Assembly (NCBI RefSeq): GCF_016125515.1
Contig: NZ_WGLO01000010.1
Location: forward strand, 62,001 to 126,000
Length of the DNA: 64,000 nt
Source of the DNA: Hyphomonas sp.
Lineage (GTDB): Bacteria > Pseudomonadota > Alphaproteobacteria > Caulobacterales > Hyphomonadaceae
Reading direction: 5' to 3'
Shown: positions 16,157 through 25,375 of the stretch, in pieces
How positions within the stretch are numbered: position 1 is the stretch's first letter
Layout of the letters: each line of letters starts with the position of its first letter
The notes under the pieces: model-generated
What the model saw: only the letters and a program-made list of their open reading frames with translations
Databases searched by the model: none
What the model was told of the DNA's origin: nothing
Program-made: the position numbers and the translations under genes

Positions 16157-17466
16157 AGCATGTCCCTCTGCTTGATCTGGAGGTAGCGAGAGACGAGCTC
16201 GGAGCTGAACTTCTCCGGCGTACTTTCGATCACCTGGACGCCAAGGCGTTGCAGGCGGCGAAGCACCACATCGCGTTCGGCAAGCAAGGTATCCGCGATC
16301 ACGGCGCGGGCGACATCCTGCGCGGTGTCCGGCGCGGCATCGGCCATCTGCGCGAGGGCGGCATCCTCGAAGGTCGCGAACAGGACAAGGTGACGATCGG
16401 TCAGTCGCTTGACGTTTTCGAGCATCAGCTCGGCCGAAATCGTGTCCACGAAGTCAGAGAAAATAATGATCAGGCTGCGCCGTTCCAGCCGGCTGGCCAG
16501 GCTGGAGAGGGCGAGCGTGAAGTTTGCTTCGTCCTCGGAATAGTCCATCTCCGCGACCATGGCCTGCGCTTTCGGGAAGCTGCTGGTGCCGGTGAGAAAG
16601 CCGCTGCTGACGCCGGGTCGGTCAGAGAAGCCGTAGAACATCGTGCGGTCGCCCGCGCGCAACGATACATAGGCGAGCAACAGGCCTGCGGTTACCGCGC
16701 GATCGATTTTCGGCACCCCGCCCAGCGGTTCGCTCATCAGGCGGCCGGTATCGAAGGCGAAGATGATGTTGTGGTTGCGCTCCGTCTTGAATTCCTTGGC
16801 CAGCAGGTGGCGATGGCGGGCGGAGTGTTTCCAATCGATGGCGCGGCGGTCCATGCCGGAGGCGAACTCGCGCAAGGCGTCGAATTCGCTGCCATCGCCG
16901 CGCTCGATCTGTGTCTTGATGCCGAACTCCGCGTCGCGCGAGAACAAGCGGATGGCCTCGTCGCGCACCCAGCGCACATTCGGCGTCACCGGAATCGACA
17001 GGTTCAGGGGCGCAATGTGGCGCTTCTGGATCAGCCCCAGAGGCCCTTGCCAACGGCTCCACAACCGGACGGCCTCGGCTATGCCGCGGCGCGGCGGCGT
17101 CACGCGGATCGTGTGCGGACGGTATCGCCGATCCCAGCCGCGCAAGCCTTGGGTCGTCTGGGGCCCCATCAGTTCATTGGCTTCGAGCCGGATCTCGATC
17201 CGCGCAGGCAGGGGGCCTTCGGAGAAGGTGAGCCCGACGGCCAGATCATCCGCGCTTCCGACGTAAAGCAGTGGCGGCGCCGTGACCGTCGCGGAATAGT
17301 GGCGCACGGAAGCGCCGAACAGCGTGTCGACCGCAATCAACGCAGCCACCGCCGCAATCCACCCCGCTGACAGGATCCAGAGTTCCGGACGCAGAAGGGC
17401 GATCGCCACCATCAGGGGCAATCCCAGCAGCATCAGGAAGATCGCGCGCAGGGTCGGGGAGATCAC
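16153..17466 (-). CDS. DUF58 domain protein (MoxR partner)
   Basis: A 437-residue protein with two N-terminal membrane helices (residues 5-50) followed by a large cytoplasmic region. The DUF58 signature is clear: [26 protein letters not shown] then [22 protein letters not shown]. After it comes a von-Willebrand-A-like fold whose metal site is degenerate (FAFDTGRLM in place of D-x-S-x-S). DUF58 proteins are the usual partners of MoxR ATPases, and this one lies directly after moxR with a 4-base overlap, so a chaperone-like pair is likely. Confidence 0.85.
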   Translation of the reverse strand: MISPTLRAIFLMLLGLPLMVAIALLRPELWILSAGWIAAVAALIAVDTLFGASVRHYSATVTAPPLLYVGSADDLAVGLTFSEGPLPARIEIRLEANELMGPQTTQGLRGWDRRYRPHTIRVTPPRRGIAEAVRLWSRWQGPLGLIQKRHIAPLNLSIPVTPNVRWVRDEAIRLFSRDAEFGIKTQIERGDGSEFDALREFASGMDRRAIDWKHSARHRHLLAKEFKTERNHNIIFAFDTGRLMSEPLGGVPKIDRAVTAGLLLAYVSLRAGDRTMFYGFSDRPGVSSGFLTGTSSFPKAQAMVAEMDYSEDEANFTLALSSLASRLERRSLIIIFSDFVDTISAELMLENVKRLTDRHLVLFATFEDAALAQMADAAPDTAQDVARAVIADTLLAERDVVLRRLQRLGVQVIESTPEKFSSELVSRYLQIKQRDML

Positions 17467-18419
17467 CGGGGCGCCGCCGACTGTTCGATGATACCCATCA
17501 GGGTTTCCTCGGTTGTGCGCCCCTCGATGTCGGCGGCCGGCGACAGCAGCACGCGGTGGCGCAGGGTCGGCAGGGCCAGTTGCTTCACATCGTCCGGGAT
17601 CACGAAGTCACGGCCATCCAGCGCGGCCCGGGCGCGTGCGGCGGTGGCGAGGGCGGCAGCGGCTCGGGGGCTTGCCCCGGTCTCCAGCGCCGGGCTGGTG
17701 CGTGTCGCGCGCACGAGGTCCACGATATACGCGATGATGTCGTCATTGATCCGTGCAGCCGCGACCGCATCCACGGCAGCGTCGAGTTCGGCCGGCGAAA
17801 TGACCGGCGCAATGCCGAATGCTTCCGGCGTTTTCATGCCGGTGCGCGTGCCGTGCTGGGCGACGATCTTCAACTCCTCCTCACGGCTGGGATAGTCGAG
17901 TGTGTGCTTGAACAGGAAACGGTCCAACTGCGCTTCCGGCAGCGGATAGGTGCCCTGCTGCTCGATCGGGTTCTGCGTGGCGATCACCGTGAAGCGCGGG
18001 TTCAGCGGATAGCTTTCGCCGTCGATCGTTACCTTGCGTTCCTGCATCGCTTCCAGCAGGGCGGCCTGCGTCTTCGGCGGCGTTCGGTTGATCTCGTCGG
18101 CCAGCAGGATGTCCGTGAAGATCGGGCCCTTGGTCAGGCTGAACTCGTTGGTCTGGAAGTTGAACAGGTTCGTACCCAGAACATCGCCCGGCATCAGATC
18201 CGGCGTGAACTGGATGCGCCCGAACTGCAGCGAGATCGCTTTCGAGAAACATTGTGCCAGCAGCGTCTTCGCCGTGCCCGGTGCGCCTTCCAGCAGGACG
18301 TGCCCGGAGGAAAACAGCGCCACCAGCAACAGGTCGACCGTCGCGTCCTGCCCCACGATGGCCTTGCGCACTTCGGTCCGTATCCGGTCCCCGAGGTTTC
18401 GGATGTCAGTCACGCTCAT
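17463..18419 (-). CDS. MoxR-family AAA+ ATPase
   Basis: A 318-residue AAA+ protein of the MoxR clade, thought to remodel or load metal/cofactor into partner vWA proteins. It has Walker A GAPGTAKT, the clade insert [22 protein letters not shown], Walker [25 protein letters not shown], sensor-1 [23 protein letters not shown] and the C-terminal lid with sensor-2-like [16 protein letters not shown]. The start overlaps the end of the DUF4350 gene by 14 bases and the stop overlaps DUF58 by 4, so the proteins are made together. Identification is firm; the client is unknown. Confidence 0.92.
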   Translation of the reverse strand: MSVTDIRNLGDRIRTEVRKAIVGQDATVDLLLVALFSSGHVLLEGAPGTAKTLLAQCFSKAISLQFGRIQFTPDLMPGDVLGTNLFNFQTNEFSLTKGPIFTDILLADEINRTPPKTQAALLEAMQERKVTIDGESYPLNPRFTVIATQNPIEQQGTYPLPEAQLDRFLFKHTLDYPSREEELKIVAQHGTRTGMKTPEAFGIAPVISPAELDAAVDAVAAARINDDIIAYIVDLVRATRTSPALETGASPRAAAALATAARARAALDGRDFVIPDDVKQLALPTLRHRVLLSPAADIEGRTTEETLMGIIEQSAAPR

Positions 18420-19632
18420 TCAGTGTTCTCCTGATAACTTCCTTGCGCCAACGGTACAGCGCCCGTGTCTTGGCGAGCAGATCGTCGCGGCCTGCGGCGG
18501 TCTGTTTCAGCTCCGCTTCCATTTGTGAGAAAACGCGCCCCGTTTCCGGGTCCGGGCCGAGCCGGTCGAACATGGCGGACACCTGCGCTTCCGTCAGCGT
18601 TCGGGGTGCGCCGATCTCGCGCGCCAGCCGCCGGCGCACCAGGGCGAGGAAGCCCGGCGCCATCCGCGCCTCGCGCCGCGCCATCGTGACGAGGCCTGCC
18701 GAATTGTCCGCCAACGCCTGTTTGCCGAGCGCGATTGCGCGTGCCTCGGTCATCGGCGGACCGAAGCGGAACGATGCGGCCCAGCCGAGCAGCAGCGCTG
18801 CAGCAAGACCCACGAAAGTGACGCCGATATAGGGGGCACTGAACATCATCTTCAGCAGGTTTTCGGTGCGCTGGAAGCCGTGCAGCGTCGCGTCCAGAAG
18901 GATCGGTTCGTCGCTGTCATAACGCAGGAAGTCCACCAGCTGCACGGCAAAGCGCGCATTCTCGCGGCGTGCGAGGCCGAACGTGTTGATCAGGTCCGGA
19001 TCGCTGAGGATGTAGAAACTGCGCACAGGGTCATACGCCACAAGGGCCGCGCCATCGACCTCGATAACCGTCTCGAGTCCGGCATCCTTGATCAGCTGCA
19101 AGCCCTCGTCCGGCTTGATCGCAACGGAGCCGAACGGCGCCTCGACCGTCTTCGGGACCTTCACCCGCAGGATCTCCGCATCCGGATAAAAACGCTCGAC
19201 GCTGGATTTAAGGTCCTCGGCCTCGATCAATCTTGTATCGGCCTGGCGCGAAGCGTTCAGCGGATCAGTCCAGCCCGACCATTTCGGCAGCACGACCAGC
19301 GTGGTCGGCGTCAGGGCGCGGTCTTCCAGCGCAATGATGCTGCTGTAAGGGGGCAGGGTGATGATCATCAGCCCCCAGGGGCGCGTATCGAGGTCGCTTT
19401 CCAGCCGCGAGACTTCCACCGGATAGCCGGCCGACTCCAGAAGGCGCACGAAGCCGTTATAGCCGATCGCTGATGTCGAGTAGGGGTGCGCACCCGCCTG
19501 GTTGCGGTCGCGCATTTCCGGGGCCCAACCCGCCATCACCAGCACTGCGCCGAAGGAGATCGCGGCCACGGCGATCAGCACGGCCACGACGCGCGCCGAG
19601 AAGGGCGAAGCGGAGGCGGACGTGTCGCTCAT
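18406..19632 (-). CDS. DUF4350 domain membrane protein
   Basis: A 408-residue protein with an N-terminal membrane helix ([25 protein letters not shown]), a periplasmic domain of about 230 residues containing [26 protein letters not shown], and a second helix near residue 270 ([23 protein letters not shown]), followed by a cytoplasmic helical tail. The [18 protein letters not shown] segment and topology match DUF4350, a family found in MoxR operons. It overlaps its upstream neighbour by 4 bases. Function unknown; a periplasmic sensor or scaffold is possible. Confidence 0.78.
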   Translation of the reverse strand: MSDTSASASPFSARVVAVLIAVAAISFGAVLVMAGWAPEMRDRNQAGAHPYSTSAIGYNGFVRLLESAGYPVEVSRLESDLDTRPWGLMIITLPPYSSIIALEDRALTPTTLVVLPKWSGWTDPLNASRQADTRLIEAEDLKSSVERFYPDAEILRVKVPKTVEAPFGSVAIKPDEGLQLIKDAGLETVIEVDGAALVAYDPVRSFYILSDPDLINTFGLARRENARFAVQLVDFLRYDSDEPILLDATLHGFQRTENLLKMMFSAPYIGVTFVGLAAALLLGWAASFRFGPPMTEARAIALGKQALADNSAGLVTMARREARMAPGFLALVRRRLAREIGAPRTLTEAQVSAMFDRLGPDPETGRVFSQMEAELKQTAAGRDDLLAKTRALYRWRKEVIRRTLNERD

Positions 19633-20420
19633 GCCCAGCCCTCACCGAAGGCGAAGGACTCATAGCTGCGGCGCGCCTGTTGCCAGCCGTCCGCATCGAC
19701 CGGGCGTCCGCCGAAGAAGCTGCGCTCCACAACCTGTATGATCGGATCTAGCGCCCGCTTCACGCGGTCGGGCAGACGTCCGAGGCTCGAGATCTCGCGC
19801 GCCGTCAGCGAGACCGGCACGCCGCCTTCAAGCCGTTCCTGGATGTCCTCGATGGACCGGAACAGCAACAGGTGAACGGCTTCGGCAAACCGGCCCTGCC
19901 GGGCGAGCGCGTCGGCTTCCTCCAGCAGCGAGCGGGCGGCGCCCGCGTCGGGCCGCAGGTCTGGCAGGATGTCATCCGCTGTCCGTTCCTTCGGTTTGGC
20001 GCGCCCGCCCAGGCGAAGCCGGATCGCTTCCCCGAACAGGAAGTAGAGCAGTCCTGCCACGACCAGCGCCGCCGCAGCCCAGAAGATGAACTGGAAAAGC
20101 GGGCCCAGCGCTTCAAGGAAATTGGAAAGGGCCATTAGCCAGCTTGGCGGCGGTTTGGGCGGGGCAGGTTCGACCGTCTGCACTGGCCGCTCAAGTTGCA
20201 ACGCGCCATCGGCCAGGTAGGCGGCGTGGGCGCGGTCAACGACGTCGAGGTCGGTTTCCAGAAATCCATCGGTCGTTTCACCGGCATCGGGCGCGTCGCT
20301 GAACTCGTCCCATGCGGGCGGATCGATCACCGGGGGCGGATTGTCCAGCTGGGCAGCGGCGGGAAACGCGGTCAACAAGCTCAGGCCAAGCGCGCAGAGG
20401 GGCGTCTTCAACCTGTGCAT
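19629..20420 (-). CDS. DUF4129 domain protein, first gene of MoxR operon
   Basis: I chose ATG 20420, giving 263 residues beginning MHRLKTPLCALGLSLLTAFPAAAQ, a clear signal peptide; the in-frame codon 33 bases upstream would bury it. After a proline-rich periplasmic stretch comes one membrane helix (LFQFIFWAAAALVVAGLLYFLFG) and a cytoplasmic DUF4129 domain (EADALARQGRFAEAVHLLLFRSIEDIQERL ... SLTAREISSLG). This order is usual for the family. The gene opens the six-gene operon; its promoter lies in the 138-base divergent gap shared with msrC (20421-20558). Confidence 0.78.
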   Translation of the reverse strand: MHRLKTPLCALGLSLLTAFPAAAQLDNPPPVIDPPAWDEFSDAPDAGETTDGFLETDLDVVDRAHAAYLADGALQLERPVQTVEPAPPKPPPSWLMALSNFLEALGPLFQFIFWAAAALVVAGLLYFLFGEAIRLRLGGRAKPKERTADDILPDLRPDAGAARSLLEEADALARQGRFAEAVHLLLFRSIEDIQERLEGGVPVSLTAREISSLGRLPDRVKRALDPIIQVVERSFFGGRPVDADGWQQARRSYESFAFGEGWA

Positions 20421-20558
20421 CGGGGACCCTGCCTCCTCACGTTGCGCGACCACCCGCTGACGCAGACTATTTCAGAGGTCGCCAGCCGCTTCAACGGGCA
20501 CTTGCGGTCCCCCTGTCAGTGGCGGTACAGGCCGGGCATGACCGCACAGAGGCAGGAT

Positions 20559-21026
20559 ATGGACAAGGCAGAGGCGTACAGGCAGCTGACAGAAGAAATC
20601 GCCAGCGTGGTGGCGGGGGAAACCTCGGAAACGGCGCGTTATGCCACAGCGGCCTGCCTGATGGCACTGGCGTTCAAGCCGCGCTTTTTCTGGACCGGTT
20701 TCTATCTGGTCGATCCGCTCAAGCCGGGCGAATTGGTCGTTGGTCCCTATCAGGGCACGCTCGGCTGCCTGCGTATTCCCTTCGGCCGGGGCGTCTGCGG
20801 CCATGTCGCCGCGACACGCGAGCCGATCATCGTGCCGGACGTGCATGCGTTTCCGGGCCACATCGCTTGCGATTCTGCCTCCAACTCGGAGATCGTCGTG
20901 CCGGTCTTCCGGGCTGATGGAGCGCTGGCTGGCGTGCTGGATGTCGATTCGACGGAATTCGACGCCTTCGATGAGGTCGATCAGGCTGGTCTGAGCGGGA
21001 TCTGCCGGATCCTACTCACTGCCTAG
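20559..21026 (+). CDS. msrC: free methionine-(R)-sulfoxide reductase (GAF domain)
   Basis: Reduces free L-methionine-(R)-sulfoxide with thioredoxin as reductant, in the cytoplasm. ATG 20559 gives 155 residues and has AGAGGCAGG directly upstream, better than ATG 20538. The single GAF domain carries the three functional cysteines of the family, Cys70 (LGCLRIPFGRGVC), Cys80 and Cys104 (GHIACDSASNSEIVVPV). It is transcribed alone and divergently from the MoxR operon; its last 15 bases overlap the end of the convergent carboxylesterase gene. Confidence 0.88.
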   Translation: MDKAEAYRQLTEEIASVVAGETSETARYATAACLMALAFKPRFFWTGFYLVDPLKPGELVVGPYQGTLGCLRIPFGRGVCGHVAATREPIIVPDVHAFPGHIACDSASNSEIVVPVFRADGALAGVLDVDSTEFDAFDEVDQAGLSGICRILLTA

Positions 21027-22781
21027 GACGGGCGCGAGCTCACCTTCGGTGGGCGCCGGCGGCGGAGGCGGCTCAGGCGGCGGACCTGCAACGGCGTCGA
21101 TCCGGTTGCGCAGCGCTTCCTCGAGGATGTCGAGCTTTCGCGCACGCAGGCCTTCGATCGGCTCCGGCTTGGCGTCCAGCTTCATCCACACATCACGCTC
21201 GGCTGTCAGGGCCGGCCATTCGGGCAGGCCCTGGCCATTCGGATCGCCGGTGCGTGCGAAGTTCGTCCAGTAGCTTCCCATCCGGTCCGTCAGCTTGCGG
21301 TCGGAGTCCGTCGTCTTCATGCCGGCTATGTGCGTGTCGAACACGAAGGACAGCTCGGACGCGTGGAACGCGCCGATGGTCTGGCGCTTGGAAGGCGGCA
21401 CCCGGGTGAAATGATAGAGCCAGGTCGGCTCTCCACCTTGAACGTTCTGCCGGGCCACAAACCGCATGTGCACGCCGAACATGTCATCACCCAGCATGTC
21501 GGTTGCACCCTCGTCCCAGGTCTCCGGCGTGTCCATGCCGTAAAGGGCCTGTAGCGCCTTGGCGGGGTTCAGGCCGAACACTTCGGCCAGCACCTTTTCG
21601 CGCTCTTCCAGCGCTCCGGTAATCTGTGGGCGGAGGATCGTCGGCGACCGGATGCTGTCATAGAACAGCGAGCCCTCATCCGCATTGTATCCGGCCAGCA
21701 TCGGCACCTTCGGCACGTCCCCGTCGCGGAACGCCGCACCGATCGGGCGGGGCAACACCAACCCGTCAATGACCGGCAGGAAATAGCCATTGAGATCTTC
21801 GCGGGCGTCGGAACGCGAAATGATCGCCGCCGCCGGAATGGCGCGCAGGTCCTTCGCGGTGGCGGCAGGCGGGGCGAGGGTCGACAGGAAATCGGCGCCG
21901 GCCTCTTCGGCCGAAAGGATTCCCGCACGCGCCGAGCGCTTCAGGTGCAGCATGTTGCCTGTGCTGGCGCCGCTCTGCAGGATCACCTTGTCGAACAAGC
22001 CATCCGCAGCAGGCAGGGCCATCAACTCGGTCACCGACTGCGCGCCCGCGCTTTCGCCGAATACGGTGACGTTCGAAGGATCACCGCCGAAGGCCGAAAT
22101 GTTTTCCTTCACCCATGCGAGTGCAGCGGCCTGATCAAGCAGACCGTAATTGCCGGACGTGCCGGCCTCTTCCGTCAATGCCGGGTGCGCGAGATAGCCG
22201 AAGGCGCCGAGCCGGTAGTTCACCGTGACCAGCACCACGCCCTTCTCGACAAGGGAATTCGATTGGTAAAGCGCGCTCGAACCTGATCCATATTGGTGCG
22301 ATCCGCCATGCAGCCACACCATGACCGGCTGGGGCGTTGCCCCTTTCAGGTTGGCAGTGCGCACGTTCAGGAAAAGGCAGTCTTCCGCTTCGGGCGGGGT
22401 CTGCTGCGCCGACATGACGATCCGCGCGGCCGTGCGTTCGAAGAAAGAGAGGCCCAGACCGTCAATCACCGAGTTGACGAAACTGCCATAGCGGGTGCGC
22501 GGCTGGATGCATTCCGGCCCGAATTCGCGCACATCGCGCGAAGTCGCGCCCCATTGCGGCGGCGCGGTCGGCGCGCTCCAGCGTTTGGCGGTGGCGTAAG
22601 GGATGCCGTTGAACTCGCGGATTGAGGGATTATCGCGGTTAATGCCGCCGACGACGATGCCTTGGTGAATCCGGACAGGCTCCGAAATCTCCATCGGTTT
22701 CGGCGGTTGGCGCAGCGCGAACCATCCGTAGGCAGCCGCAACGGCCACCAGAAAGAAAAGAACTATACTCAAACGGCGCAT
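21012..22781 (-). CDS. type B carboxylesterase (alpha/beta hydrolase)
   Basis: Exported ester hydrolase of about 589 residues. ATG 22781 begins MRRLSIVLFFLVAVAAAYGWFAL, a signal anchor, so it probably sits in the periplasm attached to the inner membrane; an ATG 27 bases upstream is possible. It has family marks FNGIPYATA, EDCLFLNVRTA, the oxyanion loop VMVWLHGGSHQYGSG, the nucleophile GESAGAQS, a catalytic Glu region YNADEGSLFYD and the catalytic His in AFHASELSFVF. The C-terminus ends in an unusual proline-rich tail (GPPPEPPPPPAP). Substrate unknown. Confidence 0.85.
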   Translation of the reverse strand: MRRLSIVLFFLVAVAAAYGWFALRQPPKPMEISEPVRIHQGIVVGGINRDNPSIREFNGIPYATAKRWSAPTAPPQWGATSRDVREFGPECIQPRTRYGSFVNSVIDGLGLSFFERTAARIVMSAQQTPPEAEDCLFLNVRTANLKGATPQPVMVWLHGGSHQYGSGSSALYQSNSLVEKGVVLVTVNYRLGAFGYLAHPALTEEAGTSGNYGLLDQAAALAWVKENISAFGGDPSNVTVFGESAGAQSVTELMALPAADGLFDKVILQSGASTGNMLHLKRSARAGILSAEEAGADFLSTLAPPAATAKDLRAIPAAAIISRSDAREDLNGYFLPVIDGLVLPRPIGAAFRDGDVPKVPMLAGYNADEGSLFYDSIRSPTILRPQITGALEEREKVLAEVFGLNPAKALQALYGMDTPETWDEGATDMLGDDMFGVHMRFVARQNVQGGEPTWLYHFTRVPPSKRQTIGAFHASELSFVFDTHIAGMKTTDSDRKLTDRMGSYWTNFARTGDPNGQGLPEWPALTAERDVWMKLDAKPEPIEGLRARKLDILEEALRNRIDAVAGPPPEPPPPPAPTEGELAPVLGSE

Positions 22782-22861
22782 GGTCAGGTTCCCCGGGCCC
22801 GGCTGCAATCCCTATACCAGTGTGACGTGGCTGTCATGAACCGTGCGCATGGCCTGAAATC

Positions 22862-23986
22862 TCATTCTCCGTCAAGGGCGGCCAGGGTCGCCGCGACGAG
22901 GTCGCTGACCGGCTCGATCCCGCACGCCAGACGGATGAAACCCTCCGGTACAGCGTCGCCCCAGCGCACCCGGCATTCCGCGCTCGAATGCACACCGCCG
23001 AAGCTCGTGGCGGCGGCGAGCAGGGGATGGCGCGCAATGAACGCCTCGGCGGTCGCCCGATCGGCCAGGCAGAAGCTGACAATCGGGCCATAGCCGCGCA
23101 TCTGCTTGCGGGCGACCGCATGGGCCGCATCTGTCGCCAGCCCGGGATAGCGCAGGCCCGTGACGCGCAGATCGCCGGACAGCGCCGTGGCAATCGCCAT
23201 CGCATTCGCGTTCGCACGGGCAACGCGCAGCTCCAGCGTCTCGATGCCCCGATGCAGCAGGTAGGCGTCGAACGGGCTCACGATGGCGCCCGCCAGCCGC
23301 CGCCAGGTCTTCACCGGCGCTAGCAGGTCCGCGTTCCGGCAAGCGACGTGACCCGCAAGGATGTCGGAATGGCCGGCCATCGCCTTGGTGTCCGCCATGA
23401 TCGAAATGTCCGCCCCCAGATCAAGCGGGCGCTGGCAAAGCGGTGTTGCCGTCGTATTGTCGGCCACGAGGATCGTGCCCGCCTCTTTGGCGCGCGCCGC
23501 CACCGCCGCAATGTCGCAGACGTCCAGGCCGGGATTGGACGGCGTCTCGATCAGAGCCAGCTTCACGCCGGAGAAATCGGCCCCCGAGAAGGCCGCCGTC
23601 GCCACCTGGCGCACCTCGACGCCGCGCGTCGCGAACTGATCGGCCAGAAGGCCGCGCGCATTGTAATAGCCATCGGCATGGACCAGCACACGGTCGCCCG
23701 GTTTGAGATGCGCGTAGAACACGGATGCAATCGCCGCCATCCCGGAGGGGAACAGCACGACCTCGGCCTCCTCGATCAGGCCGATCTCGGTTTCCACCTC
23801 CTCGACGGTCGGGTTGCCATTGCGGCCATAGAAATGCGTGCCGTCCGGATCGCCGGGCTGCTCGAACGTCGACGACGCCACGATCGGCAAGGCAATCGGT
23901 TCGCCCTTGCGCAGGCGCTGCGTCCGATGGTGCAACAGCCGGGAAACCGGAGAAAACTTGTCAGTCAAGAATCGCGGCCCCTTCAC
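22862..23986 (-). CDS. Cys/Met metabolism PLP-dependent enzyme (cystathionine gamma-synthase-like)
   Basis: A 374-residue trans-sulfuration-family enzyme of the PLP fold-type I class. It has YGRNGNPTVEEVE, FPSGMAAIASVF, the LIETPSNPGLDVCDI segment, ADNTTATPLCQRPLDLGADI and the PLP-lysine in ADTKAMAGHSD. Length is slightly short of the usual 380-400. The ATG at 23986 overlaps the upstream GST gene by 26 bases; a TTG at codon 7 is also possible. Cystathionine gamma-synthase, beta-lyase or gamma-lyase activity cannot be separated by eye. Confidence 0.83.
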   Translation of the reverse strand: MKGPRFLTDKFSPVSRLLHHRTQRLRKGEPIALPIVASSTFEQPGDPDGTHFYGRNGNPTVEEVETEIGLIEEAEVVLFPSGMAAIASVFYAHLKPGDRVLVHADGYYNARGLLADQFATRGVEVRQVATAAFSGADFSGVKLALIETPSNPGLDVCDIAAVAARAKEAGTILVADNTTATPLCQRPLDLGADISIMADTKAMAGHSDILAGHVACRNADLLAPVKTWRRLAGAIVSPFDAYLLHRGIETLELRVARANANAMAIATALSGDLRVTGLRYPGLATDAAHAVARKQMRGYGPIVSFCLADRATAEAFIARHPLLAAATSFGGVHSSAECRVRWGDAVPEGFIRLACGIEPVSDLVAATLAALDGE

Positions 23987-24956
23987 CGATCAGCGCACGA
24001 ATTGACGCTCTATCATTCTCGCCCAGCGCCTTCCAGTCCGCCCGCAGGGTTTCAAGGCATTTCGCCTGGTACTTGAACACGCCCTGCGTATAGGGCCGGC
24101 CTTCCAGCGTCAGATCGAACGTTTCCTGGCCGGCCTGCAACGCGTCGGCATTGGCCTTCAGGAACGGCAGGTAGGTGTCGCCTGCCTGAGCCAGCAATGC
24201 CTTCACCGGAACGGTTGTAAGCGCCGCGTCCGGCGAGAGCCACTCACCGTCCAGCCCGCTGGCATCATCGGCCAGATCCAGCCAGCGATAGAGATAAGGC
24301 ACATCCGAGCGCAGCCAGGCCATCGGCGTCGGGTCCACGCTCATCACCTTCAGCTGCCCGTAAAGGGCAAGATCGGCCAGCGAGATCCGGTCTCCGAACA
24401 GGAACCGTGTCGGCCCGGTCGCCATGTCTTCCAGCATCCGGCATGTCCGCTTCCAGCTTGCCTCGATGATCGGAGCGGTCGCCGGCGTGCAGCCCACCAG
24501 CGCCATGCGCGAGATCTGCCGCTCACGGATCGTCGCCGCCATCTTCTCCACGCCCGCGCGCCCAGCATTCGGCAGTGAGTCGTACATCAGCCAGTTGGCA
24601 CACCATTCGGCATCCTCGGCATAGGCCCAGCGATAGTGGAACATCGCCTTCATGAACCATTCGTCCGCCATGTCCTCGATCAGAAGGCAGACGAAACGCA
24701 GCGCCGGATCGGCCGGCACCAGCGCGCGCCCTTCGCCTTCCAGCGACAACAGGAACGGGGTTGAGTCATTCGTCCATATGCCATCCGGCTTGCGGATCAC
24801 GGGGATCACCTGCGCCTTGACGTTGGGCATCACGTGGGTGCGGTCCTCGGCGGTCATGCCCGTCCAGGTATGCAGCAGGCGCTTGGCCCGCAGCGCCGCG
24901 CGCACTTTCATGGAATAGGGAGACCCAAGCGCCCCGTAGATGTCGTACCGGCTCAC
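23961..24956 (-). CDS. glutathione S-transferase family protein
   Basis: A 331-residue cytoplasmic protein. The N-terminal thioredoxin-like domain reads YDIYGALGSPYSMKVRAALR with AQVIPVIRKPDGIWTNDSTPFLLSLE (cis-Pro and the glutathione-binding D-S/T analogue), and the helical C-terminal domain has FLFGDRISLADLALYGQL. It is longer than standard GSTs by about 100 residues. I chose GTG 24956 because it overlaps the upstream stop as GTGA, a coupling arrangement; ATG 24977 is the alternative. It lies between a DUF1330 gene and the PLP enzyme in one reverse-strand operon. Confidence 0.78.
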   Translation of the reverse strand: MSRYDIYGALGSPYSMKVRAALRAKRLLHTWTGMTAEDRTHVMPNVKAQVIPVIRKPDGIWTNDSTPFLLSLEGEGRALVPADPALRFVCLLIEDMADEWFMKAMFHYRWAYAEDAEWCANWLMYDSLPNAGRAGVEKMAATIRERQISRMALVGCTPATAPIIEASWKRTCRMLEDMATGPTRFLFGDRISLADLALYGQLKVMSVDPTPMAWLRSDVPYLYRWLDLADDASGLDGEWLSPDAALTTVPVKALLAQAGDTYLPFLKANADALQAGQETFDLTLEGRPYTQGVFKYQAKCLETLRADWKALGENDRASIRALIGEGAAILD

Positions 24957-25375
24957 AGTTTCTGTCCTCCCGCCCATGTTGGCCGCGTCACGATCAGATC
25001 CTGGCAAAGCAGCCCGGCCTCCCGGTGGCGCGACATATCCTTGTAGTTCTTGTGGTTCAGCGTGGCGATGAAGGCCTGCCGGTTGGGAAACTGGTTCACC
25101 AGCACCGCATCCCAGTCTCCGCCGCCGATGAAATAACGCTCCGTATCGCCGAGCAGCAGCGTCACACCGCCCACCTCTTCCATCGCAACCGAAAACATCT
25201 CCGAATAGCGCGCATACGCCTCGCGTCCGGTGAGGTCTTCGCCATGCTCTGCATCTTCCGGCCGGTATTCCGCCTTCACGCGGAACTTCAGCAGGTTCAC
25301 CTGCGCCACCGGTCCGCCATGCGGGTCATCGCGAAAGGCACGGAACTGCGCAGCAGTCGGTTGGAAGGCGGGCAT
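24953..25375 (-). CDS. DUF1330 domain protein
   Basis: A 140-residue small alpha/beta protein of the DUF1330 (dimeric ferredoxin-like barrel) family: GPVAQVNLLKFR, REAYARYSEMFSVAMEEVGG, VLLGDTERY-like TLLLGDTERYFIGGGDWDAVLVNQFPNRQAFIATL. It shares one base with the upstream peptidase stop (TGATG) and 4 with the GST downstream, so all three are translationally coupled. Biochemical role of the family is unknown. Confidence 0.8.
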   Translation of the reverse strand: MPAFQPTAAQFRAFRDDPHGGPVAQVNLLKFRVKAEYRPEDAEHGEDLTGREAYARYSEMFSVAMEEVGGVTLLLGDTERYFIGGGDWDAVLVNQFPNRQAFIATLNHKNYKDMSRHREAGLLCQDLIVTRPTWAGGQKL

